Shown here: positions 10,136 to 23,131 of the stretch, one piece after another
How the letters are laid out: each line of letters starts with the position of its first letter
How positions within the stretch are numbered: position 1 is the first letter of the stretch
Assembly: GCA_030062745.1 (NCBI GenBank)
Contig: CP099849.1
Location: forward strand, 12,436,144 to 12,500,143
Direction: 5' to 3'
Length of the DNA stretch: 64,000 bases
DNA from: Capitulum mitella
Taxonomy: Eukaryota > Arthropoda > Thecostraca > Pollicipedomorpha > Pollicipedidae
Notes under the pieces: generated by a model
The model's input: the letters and a program-made list of their open reading frames with translations, nothing else
Databases searched by the model: none
Told to the model about the DNA's origin: nothing
Program-made: the position numbers and the translations under genes

Positions 10136-10223
10136 CCGGGGTGGCACCGACATCTTGGCTTTCCGCTGAAGTCCTCACACGTGTGAAGACAGCCACCATT
10201 GTTGAAAGTGCAGGAATCAACAT
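10136..10223 (-). CDS. MEGF6-like gene, exon with first part of a split EGF
   Basis: The acceptor is GTTTGCAG and the exon opens AT-GTT-GAT-TCC-TGC. Five of the six EGF cysteines are present (residues 5, 12, 16, 25, 27), with N-N-G-G-C-L-H-T-C and C-R-C-H-P-G. The best donor is CCCCGG|GTACGT, a phase 2 exit straight after H-P-G. The tail of the module, with the sixth cysteine, must come from another exon between here and 4370. Reading on through the donor gives no plausible EGF tail. All other EGF exons of this gene carry whole modules, so this is an intron that cuts a domain. The hydroxylation consensus is broken (P where F/Y is expected). Confidence 0.82.
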
Positions 10224-11264
10224 CTGCAAACGACAGCATCGTGAGCTGACGGCAGTCACATTCCACACTCCCGATTTGTCATGCGGAAGCATTGGTCGAA
10301 ATTCCCAAGCAGTCCAGGTAAATCCGTTGCCAACTTTTTACCCGATCGACCGTCTTTCAGGGACCCTGAGGTCAACGACAGTTTTTATAGTAATTACGTT
10401 ATTAAAGGGATATCGAAAACTGGTGATGCAGTTATCCTGAGCTCCTTTTTCACTCCAGTACATGAGTTTTCCAAAAAAGCCCTATGAAACTCCAAGACTC
10501 CCCAATACCAAGACATGTGTTTATCAGTAGTCGTAATACAAGTATGCCATCGAACACGCAATTTCTGGTCTTGGTCCGATCCGTTGCAATTAGGGCGAAC
10601 GGTGCTGATTTACAGATTAAAGTTGTGAAACGTACAGCAAAAGTGCACTGTGTGCCGCGAATAGCCCGCTTATTTTGTTGCTTTAACCTGAAATGGAGGC
10701 GCATCGTCACATGAACAGCACTGTGCCCTATTGTTGCATCGTGCACAGACAGCTTAAGCACAAACATCCACAGTATTGAATGACAGAACTGTCCCTGTGA
10801 GGTGCGCATTCAAAGGCTCTTAGGGCCAGAATCCTCAAATATTAGATTAGAAACAGATACATGCATGAGGTGCACTTGCAACACCCCCAGTGGTACCTGG
10901 CGATCAGCATCCTAGGAAACAGGGACCCGTTAGGCAGTGGGCTGCCTTGGAAATATTCCTCGAGCTTCCAAGCTCCTCAAATGATTTCATGCCAACAAAA
11001 ACAGATGCATAGCTCTTGTAATGAATCACTTTATGTCACATGTTGAGCAAAAAGGGACAGATGTTTACATTGGATTTGATGATTATATCTGTTTTTCTAC
11101 TGCAGTCCATATTTATGCACTTTTTTTGGTAATACCGTATAGCAATGCACACCGCGCTGACTTAAACCCCGTATACTGCACAGCTAGTAATATCCAGCTC
11201 GAGAGAACGACACAAATGTACCAACACTGTCATCAACCCTATTCCCGAGCCCGTAACGTTAGGG

Positions 11265-12295
11265 TGCAATCTCGTTAGGGGGCCTATTCGCCCCCCCCCT
11301 TCCCAAGGATCTTGAGATCTACCCGTACAACTTCATCGCAACGAAAGGCAATCAATTCGCCATGATGTAAACTACATTTTTGTGAAAATAACTACTGAAA
11401 ACCTTGGAAAAGGTTGATTCAGGGAGAGGAGGCGTGAGGAAAAAAGCAGAACAAGAGGTATTCTTTACTTGTTATAACTCAGCTATTTATGGACCAGTTT
11501 CGATGTAACTGGCATAAATCAACGCTTCGATGTAATGGGCATGAATCAAGAGTTAATCGGTGGGACTTTTCCCAGTGGTCCATATGTCTAGGATTTTGAG
11601 AAAACTCATGGGCGTTCATAAGGTTTGAAAAATGGTTGGAATATGTCTTTTTTAATGAATTTACAGAACAGTCTGAAACGTTTTCTAGCTTTCGCTGGCC
11701 ACATTTCCCTTAAAAGAGTATAAATCGGATTACATTGGTAGTACAATGTTGGTACGGGCGGCACCAGAGACATCGAAAAGGGAATTACCATGGTCGCGTG
11801 CTATTCAGGTCAGCTCATGACCTTTGCCCTTAAACGACCTTGAATGACCACAGTGTCACATGGAATGGCCTTGAGTCAACTGCATAGTGCTGTAAAACGT
11901 TTCCCATAATTTGAATTGACCATATTTTTAAACGTCCTCTTTCTGGCCGTCAAGATATAGGGTAGGAGTACGGACATTTTAGATCATAGCTCTGTGACTC
12001 GACATAATATCGAATTAAAACTTCACAAAAATAGAAGACACTGTCCTGAGGGCTTATGTGCCCAGGATTTGGCATTTTGAAAATTATTGTCAAGACGTGT
12101 ACATAAAACTAAATTTTGACTTCTGACAATAAACTGATCTTGCAAAGCGATTTCAGAAGTGGCATGATACATATGAAAAATAGGTAAGAATACTGATCAT
12201 GTTTCTTAGACTTGTTTCAAAACGCTTACAAGTCGTGAGCAAAAAATCGGGGGCTTCTGAAGCCCCCCCCCCCTTTCATAGGGTAAGAACCTGAA
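11265..12295. mobile_element. Degraded relative of the 1.2-kb TTAA family
   Basis: Poly-C/poly-G ends (GGCCTATTCGCCCCCCCCC at 11281 and GGCTTCTGAAGCCCCC at 12253) flank blocks shared with the intact copies. These include AAAACTCATGGGCGTTCA, a TGACCTTTGCCCTTAA block at 11818, and 'CATAGCTCTGTGACTCGAC' at 11984. The TTAA target duplication is not visible. Confidence 0.55.
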
Positions 12296-14064
12296 ATTTA
12301 CAATGGCTAATATTATATCTTTTCCACAATTCAAACAAAAAAAAAACTGTTACCAAGTTACGCCAGGTTAACGAGCCATGGCGTCCTTCTTGACAGCCTC
12401 CATGTTGGTTTCCTGGATCTGAACCCACAGTTTGGTTTATTTCTCATCCAGCCTGACGAGATATGTCGCCAGTTTCGGATACACAACTGTTTGTACATAT
12501 TTTTCCAAATATGTCACAGTTTGAAAGGCCAGCGACTTTTTGAAGTTCACGTCAGATCATGGACCGTATATGATCTCAAAATGGTTTTATTCGGCTTCAG
12601 GGTAATTTCTGTTGCTGATCTCAGTGATGGCAGCGCTTTCTATCATTCTCAGTTATCGTAATACTGGTAGTCTCTGTGGTTACAAACATCATTTTCTGCA
12701 CAAGTAGTGTAATAAAGGCTGATGAAATCTTTGCTCCAACATTGACCTGAACGAAGCCAAAAAAATCGCTGACTTCAACGATTGTGAGACATCAAAACCA
12801 GGTGACCATTAAGCCATGGCTGGCCGGCCGGAACACCTCCTCACCCACTGCGACGGCAGCGTGGACGGCAAACGTACACTCTTCCCTTTGACCTGAGGAA
12901 GTGACCTGACGGGGAGGAACCAGGTAGCACTGGAATCATAAAGAAACTAGCTACAAAACTGCTTTTTGTCGCCGCACTATCTTGATTAAAAGGGAAATGA
13001 GAAGAGGAGTGGCAATCACCTCCCTCGTCCGGGGCGTAGGCGAAATCCGCACGGCCGTCGAGGGTTGGTGTTCAGGTAGAAAAAATGCTGCCTTGTTTTA
13101 CGGCCTCATAATTTTTGTAGTGTGGTGCTTCTGTCCCAAAGGGAACTTTGTGTCGTAATTAGATTCTGACAGCAGACATTACCGTATATGATTGTGTATC
13201 CTGAAATTTCAGATACGTTACAAATACAACACTTTGTCATGTCATTTATATAATCATACATATTTTGTGACTCATTAAGGAATTAAAAGGCGCAACGTCG
13301 CTGGACGTGCCAAGCTGAAGTAATCCTTTAAGGGGTCTGACGAGATATGTCGTGGTTTTCGACATGCTCTTTCCGCTTTAACGATACGCTTCAGGCCGGC
13401 TCGATAGTCCTGCTTTTGATACGTTTCCTTCTGTTAGGTTCCAATCGGATTGGATTCCATTTCTGTTTGATTGTAGTCAGATTCTAGTCACCGTCCCCTT
13501 CTGGTATCACAAGACAAAACCTCCACAGCAGTCCCGTAAATGTGTTTTTCGTCTCAGAAATAAAATCTTGTGATACGTTCTACACTTCCCTTCTTTATTG
13601 CACAAACACACATACGAGTAGATACGAATAAATCTGCTATACGATTTTTCACTGCCGATGATCCTTGGTTAATTCATCAGTTAATTCATTTATCAGTTAA
13701 TAGAAAAACATTTCATCAGAATCAAAGCATGCACCACGGTGAACAGGTTTCCAGTACTGACGAATATTGGCCATTTTTTGGACGGTATCAATGCAAATGA
13801 TGCTGATTACGCCCATGAAACGGAATGGTAAGCGGTCTGCAGTAAGCTAGAAAATGAACACACTCCATTAAACGTTTTCTTGGTTTTCTTTCGTTCTGCT
13901 TCACACTATTGCATTGCCAATGGAATCAGATCATGCAAACATATTCTACGTCCGACTCATTGAAAGATACACCAGAAAGGCCATAAAAACAGAATATGTT
14001 CTTTTCAACAAAACCTGTCGTAAAGAAAACCTCCTCCCAACATACACCACTGTAATACATATAT

Positions 14065-14068
<4 letters not shown>

Positions 14069-14094
<26 letters not shown>
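14069..14094. repeat. (AT)n microsatellite
   Basis: A short uninterrupted AT run. Confidence 0.95.
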
Positions 14095-14095
<1 letters not shown>

Positions 14096-16895
14096 AACAG
14101 TCGTTGTTAAAATGAGTTCCGTCAATTATCTGCGCTGAAATAGTACTGCAACTTCGTTGTTAAAGTGATTCCTCAAATTTTTCAATACGCGCAGAATTGA
14201 TGCGTTTTACCAACCAGCGACGTGTCTACTTTTTAGATTATATTCCATTATATTGTATTTTACGTTCTCGTTATCGACAGCATCCGGAAATGCAAACTAC
14301 TGAAAAAATAAATGTACTGACGGCCACGTGCTGCTCGATTCCTGCACAGTCAGAATCGACTGTGAAATCAACTTCATTTTGACCAGCGTCAGAATCAGAA
14401 TCCATTCCTCTCATCAGATATCAGAGTCGGAGCTGAATCACATGGTTGTTTACGGAATCAGAACAGAAATCATTTTTATCGGCCAAGTCTGACTAAAGCT
14501 GCAATCTATTGAGCATAAAAATGGCCAGGAATTTTTATCAATAACGGCATCAAGGCCTCCTCAAAACGCCTCAAAGCTGGGAAAAAGCACTCATAGAACA
14601 GAAGAAAAATGCACTCACTGCTAAGAAACATTAACATAAATGTTCGGTAAAAAAAATAAAGATGTCATTCATAACAATAATTACACTGTCATTATGTTCG
14701 GGTCCATCTAAAGCGTTCCACGGCCGGACACCACATCGAAAAAAGAATGGGATTCTAGAATTAGTACCTAAACAGGTCAAAAAACTGATCCAAGGGTTAT
14801 TTAACTCTGCAATATGAGGAAACATCAAAGCCGATGGACCCCTATTTACTAAGACACAAAACATTGCAACCTGCGAGGCAAATTGGCAGAAATGTTCAAA
14901 ATGTTCTGTGACGTACGGCTACAGTGCAAAAAGTTTAACTTTGTTAACAAAATAAAAGTAACGCGTTCTAGAACCGAACTGAGGCTGTGTCGTTGTGTTC
15001 ACATCTTGAATCTGCTTTCTACTTATCACTGATGTTCTGAAAGTAAAGCATAGCCAAATACCTTTGCACATCGAACATTCGTAACTATTTTTGCGGAGAA
15101 TATACTGATATTCACAATCTAAGTATTATCTTACTTGAAGAGACTATAATAGTTTGTATAGTGTTTATAGTTTTCTATTAGTAATTTTTGTGCGCAAGCA
15201 TATAACTTTTTTGGAAATGATCTAAATGGAATGGATTCCGGAATCAACTCATTTTACTTTGAGTCGAGTTCTGAATCGGTTCAGTTTGGCACTGCGTTAA
15301 GTAAGAATCAGAATCAATTCAGCAAGCCATGCATCGTATTCGGAATCCATTCACCCGAAGTGGAGTCAAGCACATGTCTGCCAACAGCAGATTACCTTAC
15401 GTTCCTGGATTCGAGTGCGCAAAGAGATAATTCACAAAGCATGTCCGAGCCTTTTCCGTTCGCATCAGCCATGTCATCGGACTGCGTTATTTTTCAGAGG
15501 AGAAATGTATCGCTGATCGACTTTCGACATGACAGGTTCGTCGCAAGGATGATGCGGCAGACAAGCTCGGCAACACAGGAAGGCGGGTCGACTCCGCCTC
15601 ATATCTCTGTAGGAACCGCAGACAGACTGCCACTATCCCTCATGTTATGTATCCCAAAACGGAACATCTGCGGCTGCCACCAGTGATGCGACCTGCGGGA
15701 TACATTGCCAGCGCTTTGATCTGTGGCTGCTTTAGGAGCGTTTAAGCGCAAAATGCATGCAAACCACTAAATTGCGACAAATGTAAAGCTGCACCACACG
15801 CTATAAACATATATTTTGCATGATTCTATGCAGTTGAAAATAAATCCCGTTAAACACGACGTCTCATGCATTTGTTGTATCCCAAGACCGCAGAAGTTAT
15901 CCCCATCGTCGTTATCAGTAGCGGGGAGGGGTCGCAACCGTTTTTGCGGGTAGGACAACCAGCATCACACCCTGCACTAACAAATGACAGGGGGGGGGGC
16001 GGGGGCGCCATGAATTTGGTGTCAGACCGCAGCGAATCACTCGGCGATAAATTTTAGCTTCGCCTACTGTCAGTCTCTCCGCCACTCAGAGCCGTATTCA
16101 CCAGCCTGCTAATGGCGCAGGCTCGGGATGATTTAACACTGCGCCGGCTGGACGGCTCGAGGTTGACCTCTCGGGGCTCGAGGAGCCGCGTGGCAGCAGA
16201 CCGCAGCTGGGCCCATCGTTCTTGTCCAGCATTAGTGGGACAGTCGACGTCGGAGTCGGAGCTATGTGACGCCCACGCTACGGGGGGTCAGGAGGTCACG
16301 AAAGTGACAGGAGTTTGTTTACCGGCTGTCTTTACGATACCCGGAAACACGGGCGGCCCCGTTCCGAGGACATTGCTATGGAAATCGCGGATGCCAAAGC
16401 AGAGCTGAATGCCAGGCTGCGACTGTCCCTTCAGTAATGGCGTGACCGTGGTGAGATCAAATACACCAATGATTCTTGCTGATGCAAAAATAAGGTGCTG
16501 AAAATGTAGGAATGAAACGGCAATGCTCGCTTGCGTTATCCGCGCTCTCCACGACAGATAAACCGCAGCGTAAACCAAACTTCAAGACAACCAAGAGTAT
16601 TCAGCAGGGTGTCCTTTGCTACTGTAACCTGCATAATTATCAGACCAACAATCATCGATCCATTCTTCCTTTAGCATGTCAGACATTTCACCGTTAACCC
16701 TAATCTGGTCAAATCAATGTCCTGTTTGTGTCACAACGGTCATAGACAGGACGCTGAGGAATATAACCAACCCAAACGATCAGCATTGTTTGCATGATGG
16801 GATAAAATGCGACCAGGACATCAGGTATAACTGTTTCGTGCCCTGGCACCGCCCATGTCAGTGTTACATAAACAATGCAATGCGATTTGTACTTC

Positions 16896-18120
16896 TTAAC
16901 CCGTCCCCGACTGGGGGGGACAGTTGACTGCCCCTCCCTGAGGTTTTTCTGGGATTGCGAGAGAACCAACAAACACAGAGTCACGAAACTTTGTGTACCT
17001 TTTGCTCCATCAATTTTAAGTCTCGTGTCAAAATTTTGACCTCAGGTCAGGCCAGGTGCCTGACCTAGCCCAGGTCAAACAGACCTATGTCAAAAAAAGT
17101 TTAGCGCCCTCTAACTTTTTCGCAAAACAAGATATCTCAATAATACTTTCAAGGATTAGTGATCGTGATACATGCAACAAATCTGCTATCTCGGATTTTT
17201 CGGAATTTTCCGGGCCATTGACCTAAGGTCAAGCCCATTTTTATGACATGTCGCCGTTTTTTTCGGAAATTGACGGAATATTCCATAACATTTTTAGTGT
17301 GGAGTGAAGCAGACATCTAGTTACCGTCATTGGGCAAAGTATCAGTGACTTCCAGTCATTGACCTGAGGTCAGGTCACGAATAACTGTAGTGGGCCAAAA
17401 TGTACCATCGTCAAAATCGACGATGAATTACTCAGAATGGGTAGAAAATGGCAGAACTAGCTTGCACAGACGTAATTAATACCAGGAACCTCAAAAAGTT
17501 TGAAAAAGTAGCATATTTTGGAAATAAACAGGCTCTCGCGAATAAAGCTCCGCCAACTTTGTAGATTGGTAACTAATCAATTTTTCCAAAATTTAAGCAT
17601 GAGAAACCATAACAAGAACCACAAAGATCAATAAAATTCACATAGATCGTCTTTTTCGCGAAAATAAAGGAACGCTAAAATTAGTTCCCGTCAATTTGGT
17701 ACCGCATACGGCAGCGGCGCACAGTGACGCTGACGGGAGAATTACGGTGTCTTTAACTCAACGTTTCGGCGTATATATTGAACAAATCTGAGGAAATTAG
17801 ACGTGTATCGGCATCCGCGGACATTTACTTGTGCGCTGGTGCCTTTACCTATGCGTTATTAGTCACAGGCCTTGAGATTCAGGCCATTTCTCTGTCTCAT
17901 GCAGTCCGCTATGGGAAAACATATATAGGGCGTAAATTGGCTTACATTTTATCTAAAACTAAAAATGAGACCAGTTTCGAGCTTTACTCGTGACAGGCTT
18001 TCCAACGGTATGCTTATTTTTATCGTGCGACCAACCGTTCGTGAGTTAGAGGGGGGGCAGTCAACTGCCCCCCCCCCAGTCGCCGGTGTTCGGGACGGAC
18101 CGACGGTCGTGCGCGGGTTA
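16896..18120. mobile_element. TTAA-flanked non-autonomous element, family B copy 1
   Basis: The element is flanked by TTAA at 16896-16899 and 18117-18120. The ends are inverted: CCCGTCCCCGACTGGGG on the left, and on the right a block ending GCGCGGGTTAA that holds GGGGCAGTCAACTGCC, matching GGACAGTTGACTGCCCC at the left. It contains AGGTCA half-site clusters (about 17038-17090 and 17340-17375) and no coding capacity. TTAA targets and ends starting CCC are typical of piggyBac-type elements, so I infer a piggyBac-like MITE mobilised by another element's transposase. Confidence 0.7.
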
Positions 18121-18209
18121 AGTAAAAAACCACTAGTACAAGCCAAAAAAAAGTTATTTGACTTTTATGTCAATTCAGTTCGTGTTTAATACACCTTTAA
18201 CATTTTCTA

Positions 18210-18515
18210 AGCGCTGTGAACGCTCATGAATTTCGGCATCATTCTAAGGATGCGGTCAAGAGGAAAACGCCCATCAGTTAACTTTCTGTTCATGTCAATT
18301 GCATGGAAGACAGTCCACAAATATCAGAATTATAATTGGAGAAATGTCATATTTTCTGACTTCTTTCCCTTTTACAATATTTTCAATATTTCCTGGTATA
18401 AAAATATAGTTTACGCGATGGGAAATCGGTTGTCGTTTTTTTGCGATCAACTCGGATGGTTAGTTCTCAAGATCTCGGGGGAGGGGAGAATACCCCTATC
18501 CATACGGAATGCGTC
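18210..18515. mobile_element. Fragment of the 1.2-kb TTAA family
   Basis: The blocks GCTGTGAACGCTCATGAATTT, TTTACGCGATGGGAAATCGG and AGTTCTCAAGATCTCGGGGG match, with divergence, the ordered blocks in the right part of the element at 38378-39596. The rest is missing. Confidence 0.55.
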
Positions 18516-18951
18516 GATGCGTCACGGGTACGGATATAGAGCTAAGCGTGCTTACCTGTACGAGGAATTTTGTTCATAATTAAAATGTCTTATATCTAAG
18601 TGCCTTAATGTGTAGACATTGCTCAGCAACCAATTTGCGTCTAGGCCATTACCCGGACGTTTCAAACAGCCCCATGCCAAGTGGTGCCATGGCGTCCCTC
18701 CAGTTGAAATAAACTGGCTCTATTGCCTACAAGTAACGCATCAAGAGCTACAAAACCATCAACAGCCCCTCTGTCTTCTTACGACAACAGAGGCCCGTCT
18801 GCTTGATTGCAGACGGCACTTTGCCAGCATGACCGGCAGGACAGCGTTCCCGTCAGCGGCCATCGGACCGGCGGCGTCGCTGACAGGCAAAACGGTCCAA
18901 TATGGGGCGGCCGCCGGCAGCCGGCCCGACCGGCGCCGACCGGCCACTCAC

Positions 18952-19074
18952 GCTGGCACGTGCGGCCGTCGAAGCCGAGCTGCATGCCCTCCGGGCAGAC
19001 GCAGACGAACGAGCCAGGCGTGTTGACGCACACGTGAGAGCAGCCGCCGTTGCTGTCGCCGCACTCGTCCCAGT
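18952..19074 (-). CDS. MEGF6-like gene, first calcium-binding EGF exon found
   Basis: A phase 1-1 exon with acceptor TGCCGGCAG, opening AC-TGG-GAC-GAG-TGC, and donor CAGC|GTGAGT. With the G supplied by the previous exon it starts D-W-D-E-C. Cysteines lie at residues 5, 12, 16, 25, 27 and 40. [15 protein letters not shown] is a typical calcium-binding EGF core with a hydroxylation consensus. It can accept either the signal-peptide exon (27397-27466) or the EMI exon (46521-46627), since both supply one G. As I recall vertebrate MEGF6, the equivalent module carries a very similar H-x-C-V-N-T-P-G-S core and follows the EMI region. Confidence 0.9.
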
Positions 19075-20228
19075 CTGCCGGCAGAGAGTGACGTCACCGG
19101 TGGCACGGGTCACCAGGGGCACACGTGGGCACCACTAGAATGATTACGCGATCTATGACAGTGTCTCAGACTTTGTGAACGCTCTGAGAAGCCCGGCGCA
19201 TCGACTTCAGGCCAGCGGGTAAGAAGTAATTAAAAAATTAAAATCAGGAGCTGAAAATCAGAAGCTGAAAGCATGCTTTGCCGTCTTTAACCGCATGGGA
19301 TTTCGTACATGGCGATCACTCGGAAAAGTCCAGATCGAAGTGTTTGTTAGCCACTGGATCGGTGTGTCCAAGCTTCAGAGCCCAGCACCCGAATATGTCA
19401 ACCGATCGCGATACAAATGGCACGATCGGATGTGCCGACTCGGCGGACAGATCATGGCGTATGCTAAAAAGCGATTCGTGGTGTGTGGCAAGTGCCACGT
19501 GTCGCGAGCCGGACCTCTGCAGCATTCGAATTCAGGGCATAGGTCAAACGGTGGGTGCCGATGACTCGAGACTTGGTGACAACATGGGCCTTACTTGTGG
19601 GTACTCGCTTTTTGGTCGGCATCTATCCACGATCCACGTGGCGATCCACAGGCACGTGTTTTGATTTGGACTCTGGGACTTTGGAGTGCCGTCATCAGTA
19701 ACTTAGGCGGCTGAAATTTTCTAAGTAGATACACCAGCTCTAGGGTTATCAAATGGCACCCCATATGATTGTGAGGGTGCAAAAGGTCACGTACAGCGCG
19801 CGTGCGCCTCTTTTATACTCGTGTTTCCTATGGGCCAATTGCCGAGACGCAAACGACGCAGTTCGGTGCGATGATGATGGCTTGGAAAGGCGGACGGGCA
19901 GCTGGGCAATCACCTTCGATGAATTCAAGCCGAGACAGGGGTGCAGCTTGTCGTGAAGCGCTAAGTGCCTAAGTGATTAACACACCTCCTTCACTGCCGC
20001 AAAACTACAACCGCTGGGGTGCTGAAAACTGACGGGCAGGAGCACGCGATGCGTGTCATTCGATACATGTGGCTGTTTTGCATGCCAATAGCTTCAGCCT
20101 GGTGTGTGCGGGACGCAACTGCTGAGGTGTGCCCCTTTGCGTTTCAAGCCTGGCGACCCATACAGCCGGGCGATATATGCAGTTTACTGAGTGATCCCAT
20201 TCCAGGCGGCTTCAGCAAGCCAGCGGCC

Positions 20229-20385
20229 GTGGTGGAGTGGCTAGGGTGTATGTTTGTGAATCCGACAGCACAGGTTCAAGCCCTGCCGGAGGTGAACGGT
20301 TTTCATAACTCATTGTGCGCTGTTGCTGGCCGAGTTTGTGTCATGCCATGTCTGTGAATCCGGCGGCGCGGGTTCGAGCCTTTTA
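20229..20385 (+). repeat. Tandem tRNA-derived SINE-like units
   Basis: The first unit has TGGAGTGGCTAGGGTG (A-box-like) and, about 35 bases on, CAGGTTCAAGCCC (B box). A second unit repeats GAATCCGGCGGCGCGGGTTCGAGCC about 80 bases later. The same GAATCC-to-B-box block occurs in both, with GCTCATGGTGCGC/ACTCATTGTGCGC following. Cloverleaf pairing is poor, so these are SINE parts rather than tRNA genes. Confidence 0.55.
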
Positions 20386-21919
20386 TAGCTCATGGTGCGC
20401 AGTTTTTCTGCAGATTTCTTTCACTGTGCAAGTATGCCGTGGCGTGAATGGTAGGATGGCTTCCAAGCATCTCTTACCTATGACTGGAGGTACTTCTTGC
20501 ACTAAGCGAGTGTACAGGTCTGTGTGCGATACACAGCTTCGATTTTGACTGCAAACTAGCCGTGCAACGAATTGGTTCGCTTCTAGTTGGATAGCCAGTG
20601 AACCAACTTTTCGGACGAATTGAGATGACATCGTTGGGTACCACACGAATGCTCAGCCTCTTCAAACGCCGGGCAGATAATCGTGGTAATTACTACATTC
20701 CGTACTGAAGCCGCTGCAAGATATGGTTTTTTAGTGCGCTCTTTCGGGAAGCCTGATGGACCAGTTTCCAATTGGGCGGCAAGTATCAGGCGCCTATGTT
20801 AGCCGAAACAAAGACTGCAGTAATTTCGGATGCGCAGAGCACAAATTCACATGTTTATCGATCTATATCGACAACTGTTTTGGCTGCGTTTGGTCTGCAG
20901 TGTGCATGGATGTGTGTGCAGTTTCGAAAAATATGTTCAAATGCCTTCAAACTATCTAATTTTTGGATGATCACAAATGAGAATCCGTCAATCATGTCAT
21001 CTGAAGTGTTACAATTTAACAAATATTGTTTTCGAGCAGTATTTTCGGAAGAATCGTCTCAGATATTCATGCACTTGTTACTAGCATCACGGTCGTTTCC
21101 TCATACCGAAAGTCGTCTTTCTCGGTGAAACACAACTTTGTCCATAAACTCAACAATGAACTGACAGCCTGGCTGGGTATCCGACATTCCGCATAAATTG
21201 GATGAGAACGTGTTGACTGTGTTTCAGCCTGACATCACACGACGTTGCGAAACAAAATGCATAAAATAATCACATACGACCTTTTATCAACCGACGCTGC
21301 AAAAAAAGGAAACTTCAAATGCACCAGCTGAGCACTCCATGACATCGAGTTCTTACATACTATTTCAGATTCATGTGGATGTCTCCCGAAATAATGTTTA
21401 GAAAATCCTTTGTTTGAAACATGATCGCGCGAGGTGATGCCATGAGGAAAACATTTGCATCTGCATCTGCAGGACCATCTGCATCCATTACCGTCCGGAA
21501 GAGCAGACGAGCATGATGCACATGTCCTAAAATGATGAAGACAGACCGATGGAGCTTTGTCACTAAGAGGAAGCAAGATTCGTTTGCAATAAGAACTATG
21601 TTAATTTGCATATACTTTGCTTTTGCGGAGACAGAACACCCATATTTCGTTCAAATACATCCCATTAAAAATATGGTGCATATCAGGCTTCTGTATGAGT
21701 TGATTACAATATAGTTTGGGAATTTTAGCAAAACTTTCATCTTTCGGAGCGAACGTTTGAAACCTTTATGGAGCCTCTATATTAAGAATGGTGCATTAGT
21801 TAGCCAAAGTATTTTAAGCTGTTTTTCTTTTTCCATCTCTTCCGTACACAAAAATGCTCATCTCACAAACGGGGACTCTGAAGCCCTCGTATTTCATCTT
21901 GATCAATGCAACTGAGCGC

Positions 21920-22940
21920 ACGAAGCGCTGAAATCGCCGCACTGCGCCGTATTTGAGCCGAATGCGTCTGGCGCCGCACGTTCGGCAGTATCGTTTATCA
22001 CAGGAGCGGCGCCTTCAGTCAGCACCCGATAACATGACGGCCGTCTGATCGTCCGCCGCCCAGCTAAAGGCGAACACGCCGAACACGCGGGCGTGGCGGC
22101 CGACTACGCGTCTCAGGCGCTGCACCGATCCATCGCCGCGCCAGGGGGCGCCGGGCGCGCCTCTCGCGGCCGGCGGACGGCCGGTTTTCGGCTATCTCAC
22201 GGGTGTCCGCAGTGCGCCCAGCGTCCCCGCTCGCTGTGCAATGTCACACAGGCTGGACACGTGCGGCCGGCAGGGCGGGACTGCGTCAGCACGGTGCGGT
22301 GCGGGTCAGACGGATCACAGCGCCCGCCGCTATCGTCCGTGCATCGCAGCGGCCTCCATTGTGTTCACTGGATTGGTGTGGAGCGGGTCACGTAGGTCGT
22401 TGCAGGTCAACTGCTGGTGCCGCAGCGCCAAACGAGTCTAGACTAGGTCTGAATGAGGTTTCAATTTGGTTGAAAGGGGCACGGCGAGATCGATGGGCAT
22501 TCGGCGACAGAGACTGATACCATATGGCCGGCGCGGGTCCGAAAATCCGCACGTCATTCTGAAATCGAATATGTTTGTTTCTCGTCGGCACGTTCCCGGG
22601 ATCAACCAGCACTCCCGCATGAATCTGCAGCGAGGAGCGGCACTCGAGCACGCGCCGATCAGCGCGGCTCCACCCTCCACCGCGATCACCGCCGCTGACA
22701 GCCCGTTCACTTTACACTGATGACGTAACTGTATAGCTCAAGTGGCGTCCGGTCGGCGGCCGCAGAGGGTGGCTACATCGACGCTGCCGCCCCGATCGCT
22801 GCCGCCGAGATGCCAGGACACGTGATTTGTCTTGTCGCCCCGCGCCGCGGCGCTTCCGGTACGTGGAAGCTGGTCCCGGGGTACTGGACGCCCCCGACAC
22901 GTGACACCGAGCGGATAATTCGCCCCCACAAACGCAAACA
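21920..22940. other. GC-rich, CpG-rich island without assigned gene
   Basis: CpG-dense sequence inside an intron. Open frames occur on both strands, but this is expected in GC-rich DNA. No domain, splice-bounded exon or tRNA was recognised. Confidence 0.5.
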
Positions 22941-23131
22941 CGCTCTCGGAAAATGGTCGCCTCCGGCCAAATCATTTTTATGGAAGCAAGAGCACAACGA
23001 GAGGTTAGGGATAACACGAAAAATCATACTTCTACTGTATTATGTGTGAAATAACAATAGCGACCTTTTAAAAGATTTAGGCGTCTTATGGAGTTCAGGT
23101 CAAGTCCAGCAAACTGCGTTTTTCTGGGAGC

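Larger units (their letters stand above)
10224..18951. other. Intron with transposon remnants
   Basis: This 8.7-kb intron lies between two EGF exons. It holds a degraded TTAA-type element at about 11265-12295, a TA tract at 14069-14094, a TTAA element at 16896-18120 and another fragment at 18210-18515. The stretches 12300-14050 and 14100-16890 show no exon, RNA gene or clear repeat. An open plus-strand frame at 15231-15686 lies in a region rich in GAATC motifs and has no recognisable domain. Confidence 0.55.

Noticed and set aside
15231-15686. 151-codon plus-strand open frame
   Set aside because: No domain, no signal, no splice context. It lies in a region of scattered GAATC motifs that looks like decayed repeat.
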